15,502 nt of DNA from Hyphomicrobium sp. (GTDB taxonomy: Bacteria > Pseudomonadota > Alphaproteobacteria > Rhizobiales > Hyphomicrobiaceae): assembly GCA_030609245.1 (NCBI GenBank), contig JAUWCP010000032.1, positions 1 through 15,502 of the forward strand. Direction: 5' to 3'. The notes under the pieces are model-generated. The model did no database searches and was not told the DNA's origin. It was given only the letters and a program-made list of their open reading frames with translations. A program made the position numbers and the translations under genes. This document shows positions 13,267-15,502 of the stretch, in pieces (positions within the stretch are counted from its first letter, which is position 1; every line of letters begins with the position of its first letter).

Positions 13267-15462
13267 ATGGCGACTGCAAAAAGCAGGGTGCGTGAGAAGC
13301 CGCAGCCGAAGGTGCCACTGGCGCAGGAAGAGACGCCGGAAGGCCCGGATCGCTTCTACAACCGTGAGCTTTCGTGGCTGCAGTTTAATAGGCGCGTGCT
13401 TGAGGAGGCCCAGAACAAGCACCATCCCCTGCTTGAGCGCCTACGTTTCCTATCGATCTCAGCCTCAAACCTCGACGAATTCTATATGGTCCGCGTGGCG
13501 GGCGTGTATGGCCAAGTGTCAGCCGGCGTGCAGACGCTTTCGCAGGATGGGCTTACACCGGCCCAACAGCTTCGCGCCATTAACCGCTTTGCCGCCGGCC
13601 TCGTAGCTGACAAGCAGGCCTGCTGGCGCGAGATTCGAGAGGAGATGGCGCGAACCGGGATCCATATCCTGGAGCCGAAAGATTTGAACGCTGAAGAGCG
13701 TAGCTGGCTCCGGAGGCTGTTCCTCACGCACATCTTTCCCATCCTGACACCGATCGCCGTAGACCCGGCGCACCCATTCCCCTTCATCCTCAATAGGGGC
13801 CTTGTCGTCGTGGTTGAGTTGCAGCACGCGAACGACGGCAGGATCATGAACGGCCTGATACCGATTCCAGGACAGCTTGAACGCTTCATTAGGCTCGGCG
13901 GGCCCGACGGTGACGATCGTGAGCTGCGCTTCATTCGTGTGGAGACGCTAATCGGCCTCTTTATCGAGGAGCTGTTCTCCGGGTTCCAATTCAAGAGCCA
14001 AGGCGCCTTCAGAGTGCTGCGCGACAGCGACATCGAGCTTCAAGAGGAAGCAGAAGATCTCGTCCGTTCCTATGAAACGGCGCTCAAACGTCGGCGCCGC
14101 GGCCACGTGATCCGGCTTGAGCTTGAATCCTCGATGCCCAACCGCCTGAAGCGGTTCGTCGTGGACGAGTTGGAGGTCGGCGAGGAGGCGCTCTTCATCA
14201 AAGATGGCCTCCTGGCGCTCGCCGATACGGCGCAGCTCATCGTATCTGATCGTCCCGACCTTCTGTTCAAGCCATTCAGCAGCAGGTTCCCTGAGCGCAT
14301 CCGCGAGTTCAATGGCGATTGCTTCGCCGCCGTGCGCAACAAGGACATCATCGTTCACCACCCATACGAGTCCTTCGACGTCGTCGTTCAATACCTGCGC
14401 CAGGCTGTGGCCGATCCTAACGTCATGGCCATCAAGTGGACCCTCTATCGAAGCTCGCGCGACAGCCCCATTGTGCAAGCGCTCAAGGAGGCCGTCGAGG
14501 CGGGCAAGTCAGTGACCGCAGTGGTCGAACTTAAGGCCCGCTTTGACGAGGCGGCCAACATTCGTTGGGCGCGCGATTTGGAAAACGCGGGCGTGCACGT
14601 CGTTTACGGATTCATCGAGCTCAAGACACACGCCAAGCTCGGGATCGTCGTGCGACGCGAAGGCACCGAGCTGACCACCTACTGCCATATCGGCACCGGC
14701 AACTACCACCCGCAGACGGCGCGTGTTTACACCGACCTTTCGTTGTTCACGACGGACCCGGCTATCGCCCGTGACGTTACGCGCATCATGAACTTCGTGA
14801 CTGGATACGGAGAACCGGACGAATTGCAGGTGATGGCCGCGAGCCCGCATGGTATCCGCGATCGAATCATCGCGCATATTCACGAGGAGATTGAGCACGC
14901 CAAAGCCGGTAGGCCCGCCGCCATCTGGATGAAGATGAACGCACTGGTAGATAGCGGGATAATCACCACACTTTACGAGGCAAGCCAGGCAGGCGTGGCG
15001 ATCGACCTGGTCGTGCGCGGTGTATGCTGTCTGCGCCCTGAAGTGCCGGGACTTTCAGCCAATATTCGCGTCAAGAGTATCGTCGGGCGCTTCCTGGAGC
15101 ACGCGCGCATTTATTGTTTTGGGCGTGGCGAGGGGTTGCCTTCACCGAAGGCTGCCGTCTACATCAGTTCCGCAGACATGATGCCGCGCAATCTCGACCG
15201 GCGTGTCGAAGCGATGGTGCTGATAAAGAATGCTACCGTGCACGAGCAAGTTCTCGACCAGATCATGGTCGCGAACTTGAAGGACAACCAGCAGAGCTGG
15301 CGGATAAAGGCAGATGGCTCTTCGGAGCGGATCGTGCCGGCTAAGGGAGAGGATGCCTTCAACGCGCACCAATATTTCCTCACCAATCCGAGTCTCTCGG
15401 GTCGAGGCCAAGCGCTGAAGGAGAATTTCCCGCCCCGCTTCAAGCTGCTCGCAAAGGACTGA
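13267..15462 (+). CDS. ppk: Polyphosphate kinase 1
   Basis: A 731-residue enzyme that reversibly polymerises the terminal phosphate of ATP into polyphosphate, at the membrane-associated pole of the cell in some bacteria. The N domain opens with RFYNRELSWLQFNRR (29-43) and SNLDEFYMVRVAG (67-79). The C-terminal domains have the two essential histidines: His455 in KTHAKL and His612 in LEHARIY, exactly 20 residues offset from E. coli His435 and His592. Arg395 (TLYR) and Arg425 (KARFDE) match E. coli Arg375 and Arg405, which bind magnesium and phosphate. YISSADMMPRNLDRRVE (632-648) closes the active site. Length is slightly above E. coli PPK1 because of a basic N-terminal extension of about 25 residues. 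It follows hdaA on the same strand; the gap of 88 bases shows no clear Pho box. A ppx gene is expected downstream. Confidence 0.97.
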   Translation: MATAKSRVREKPQPKVPLAQEETPEGPDRFYNRELSWLQFNRRVLEEAQNKHHPLLERLRFLSISASNLDEFYMVRVAGVYGQVSAGVQTLSQDGLTPAQQLRAINRFAAGLVADKQACWREIREEMARTGIHILEPKDLNAEERSWLRRLFLTHIFPILTPIAVDPAHPFPFILNRGLVVVVELQHANDGRIMNGLIPIPGQLERFIRLGGPDGDDRELRFIRVETLIGLFIEELFSGFQFKSQGAFRVLRDSDIELQEEAEDLVRSYETALKRRRRGHVIRLELESSMPNRLKRFVVDELEVGEEALFIKDGLLALADTAQLIVSDRPDLLFKPFSSRFPERIREFNGDCFAAVRNKDIIVHHPYESFDVVVQYLRQAVADPNVMAIKWTLYRSSRDSPIVQALKEAVEAGKSVTAVVELKARFDEAANIRWARDLENAGVHVVYGFIELKTHAKLGIVVRREGTELTTYCHIGTGNYHPQTARVYTDLSLFTTDPAIARDVTRIMNFVTGYGEPDELQVMAASPHGIRDRIIAHIHEEIEHAKAGRPAAIWMKMNALVDSGIITTLYEASQAGVAIDLVVRGVCCLRPEVPGLSANIRVKSIVGRFLEHARIYCFGRGEGLPSPKAAVYISSADMMPRNLDRRVEAMVLIKNATVHEQVLDQIMVANLKDNQQSWRIKADGSSERIVPAKGEDAFNAHQYFLTNPSLSGRGQALKENFPPRFKLLAKD

Positions 15463-15474
15463 TCAGGGGCTTGA

Positions 15475-15502
15475 TTTGACCAGCTTGGAGCGGTTGTTCG
15501 GC
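15475..15502 (+). CDS. Possible start of the next gene (ppx expected), cut by window end
   Basis: From a TTG at 15475 the frame stays open to the window end and reads MTSLERLFG. An AGGGG about six bases upstream could act as the ribosome-binding site, 12 bases after the ppk stop. In related genomes ppx (exopolyphosphatase) usually follows ppk. The visible part is too short to confirm the product or even that the start is real. Confidence 0.25.

Overview
The window is GC-rich and gene-dense. It reads as chromosomal core sequence from an alphaproteobacterium, most likely of the order Hyphomicrobiales (Rhizobiales). This rests on the separate GlyS beta chain, an HdaA-type DnaA inactivator next to ppk, the purM-purN pair divergent from a DUF2066 gene, and the style of the proteins. 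I placed it by recognising families and gene order; no search was run. I see no insertion sequence, prophage, CRISPR array, rRNA or tRNA gene, and no gene-free stretch longer than about 300 bases.

Layout, left to right. The 3' part of glyS (+) ends against a secreted YHS-domain gene (-). Divergent from that is a gamma-glutamylcyclotransferase-like gene (+). A 184-base gap follows, holding a possible folded three-arm element. Next comes a minus-strand run, in transcription order: a membrane-anchored GYF_2 (DUF4339) protein, a small DUF3147 membrane protein, and a YheS-type ABC-F ATPase. Then on the plus strand are ndk and a RibD-C/DHFR-like reductase. These converge on a stand-alone cytochrome P450 (-) with its own promoter-like region. 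The purM-purN operon (-) follows. Divergent from purM is a plus-strand series: a DUF2066 lipoprotein-free secreted protein, a CDP-alcohol phosphatidyltransferase, hdaA and ppk. In the last bases there is possibly the start of ppx.

How the genes fit together. Most are housekeeping: translation (glyS, ABC-F), nucleotide supply (ndk, purM, purN), phospholipid synthesis (pgsA-like), control of replication initiation (hdaA, acting through the sliding clamp) and polyphosphate synthesis (ppk). The less understood items are the GYF_2/DUF3147 pair, the orphan P450, the DUF2066 protein, the YHS protein, and the folded element at 1935-2010. I found no clear new defence or mobile system. The best leads are the GYF_2 protein, which carries a candidate ligand for its own domain, and the intergenic folded element.
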